Positions 41,220 to 41,283 of a stretch of 41,283 nt of DNA are shown one piece after another. A model generated the notes under the pieces. It saw only the letters and a list, made by a program, of their open reading frames with translations, had not been told where the DNA came from and did not search any database. Both the position numbers and the translations under genes were made by a program. The stretch's first letter is position 1, and each line of letters begins with the position of its first letter. Source of the DNA: Lachnospiraceae bacterium (GTDB lineage Bacteria; Bacillota_A; Clostridia; Lachnospirales; Lachnospiraceae); NCBI GenBank assembly GCA_004556565.1, contig SFGN01000022.1, positions 1-41,283 of the forward strand. Reading direction: 5' to 3'.

Positions 41220-41283
41220 CGAATAGTGTAAGCAGAGGCGTTGTAGGGTGTGATAAAAAAGCCTCCTATGATACTATAGTATA

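Overview
The window looks like a chromosome segment of a spore-forming, Gram-positive anaerobe of the Clostridia, most likely Lachnospiraceae. The evidence is the gene order hup-rqcP-yabP-yabQ-divIC-spoIIE-tilS-hpt-ftsH, a CotS-family spore protein, a yhaO/yhaN-type pair, AGGAGG-like ribosome binding sites, and a polysaccharide locus headed by a LoaP-type NusG paralogue. No tRNA, rRNA, CRISPR array or complete mobile element was seen.

Region 1 (1-8.9 kb) holds a class I methyltransferase coupled to a large membrane-anchored protein. These converge on a queuosine-precursor transporter (queT, minus strand) preceded by a good promoter and a preQ1-type riboswitch. The next 0.5 kb contains a probable type I toxin-antitoxin locus: a 30-residue holin-like hydrophobic peptide and a convergent antisense RNA with its own promoter and terminator. 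A YhaO-like nuclease, a short YhaN-like ATPase and a CCA-adding enzyme follow.

Region 2 (8.9-21.5 kb) is the sporulation/division/housekeeping block: cotS, hup, rqcP, yabP, yabQ, divIC, a SpoIIE phosphatase without the usual membrane domain, tilS, hpt, ftsH, a GH13 alpha-glucan hydrolase and metG.

Region 3 (21.5-26.3 kb) begins with about 1 kb lacking any long gene. It nevertheless has a strong promoter, two short well-started ORFs (one Cys-rich), decayed-looking coding sequence and a terminator. Then comes an unusual 1181-residue protein: a TPR-like N-terminus, a roughly 660-residue acidic low-complexity region with DNA-level tandem repeats, and a degenerate SpoVK/CbbX-like AAA domain whose Walker B glutamate appears to be lysine.

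Region 4 (26.4-41.3 kb) is an exopolysaccharide/capsule locus, visibly AT-richer from about 29 kb, consistent with horizontal exchange. It opens with wreckage: a 3' fragment of a capD/pglF-type dehydratase, a truncated loaP, and an internal capD fragment joined in frame behind the loaP stop. Intact genes follow for a DegT aminotransferase, a VanZ-phosphoglycosyltransferase fusion, a PglD-like acetyltransferase, a PglA-like glycosyltransferase, an EpsG-like polymerase, six further glycosyltransferases, a hexapeptide acyltransferase and a cytidylyltransferase. Two membrane acyltransferase genes are broken. The first genes fit a UDP-N,N'-diacetylbacillosamine-type initiating sugar, but the dehydratase for that pathway is broken here. 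The window ends at a hairpin that may be the edge of an IS200/IS605-like element.
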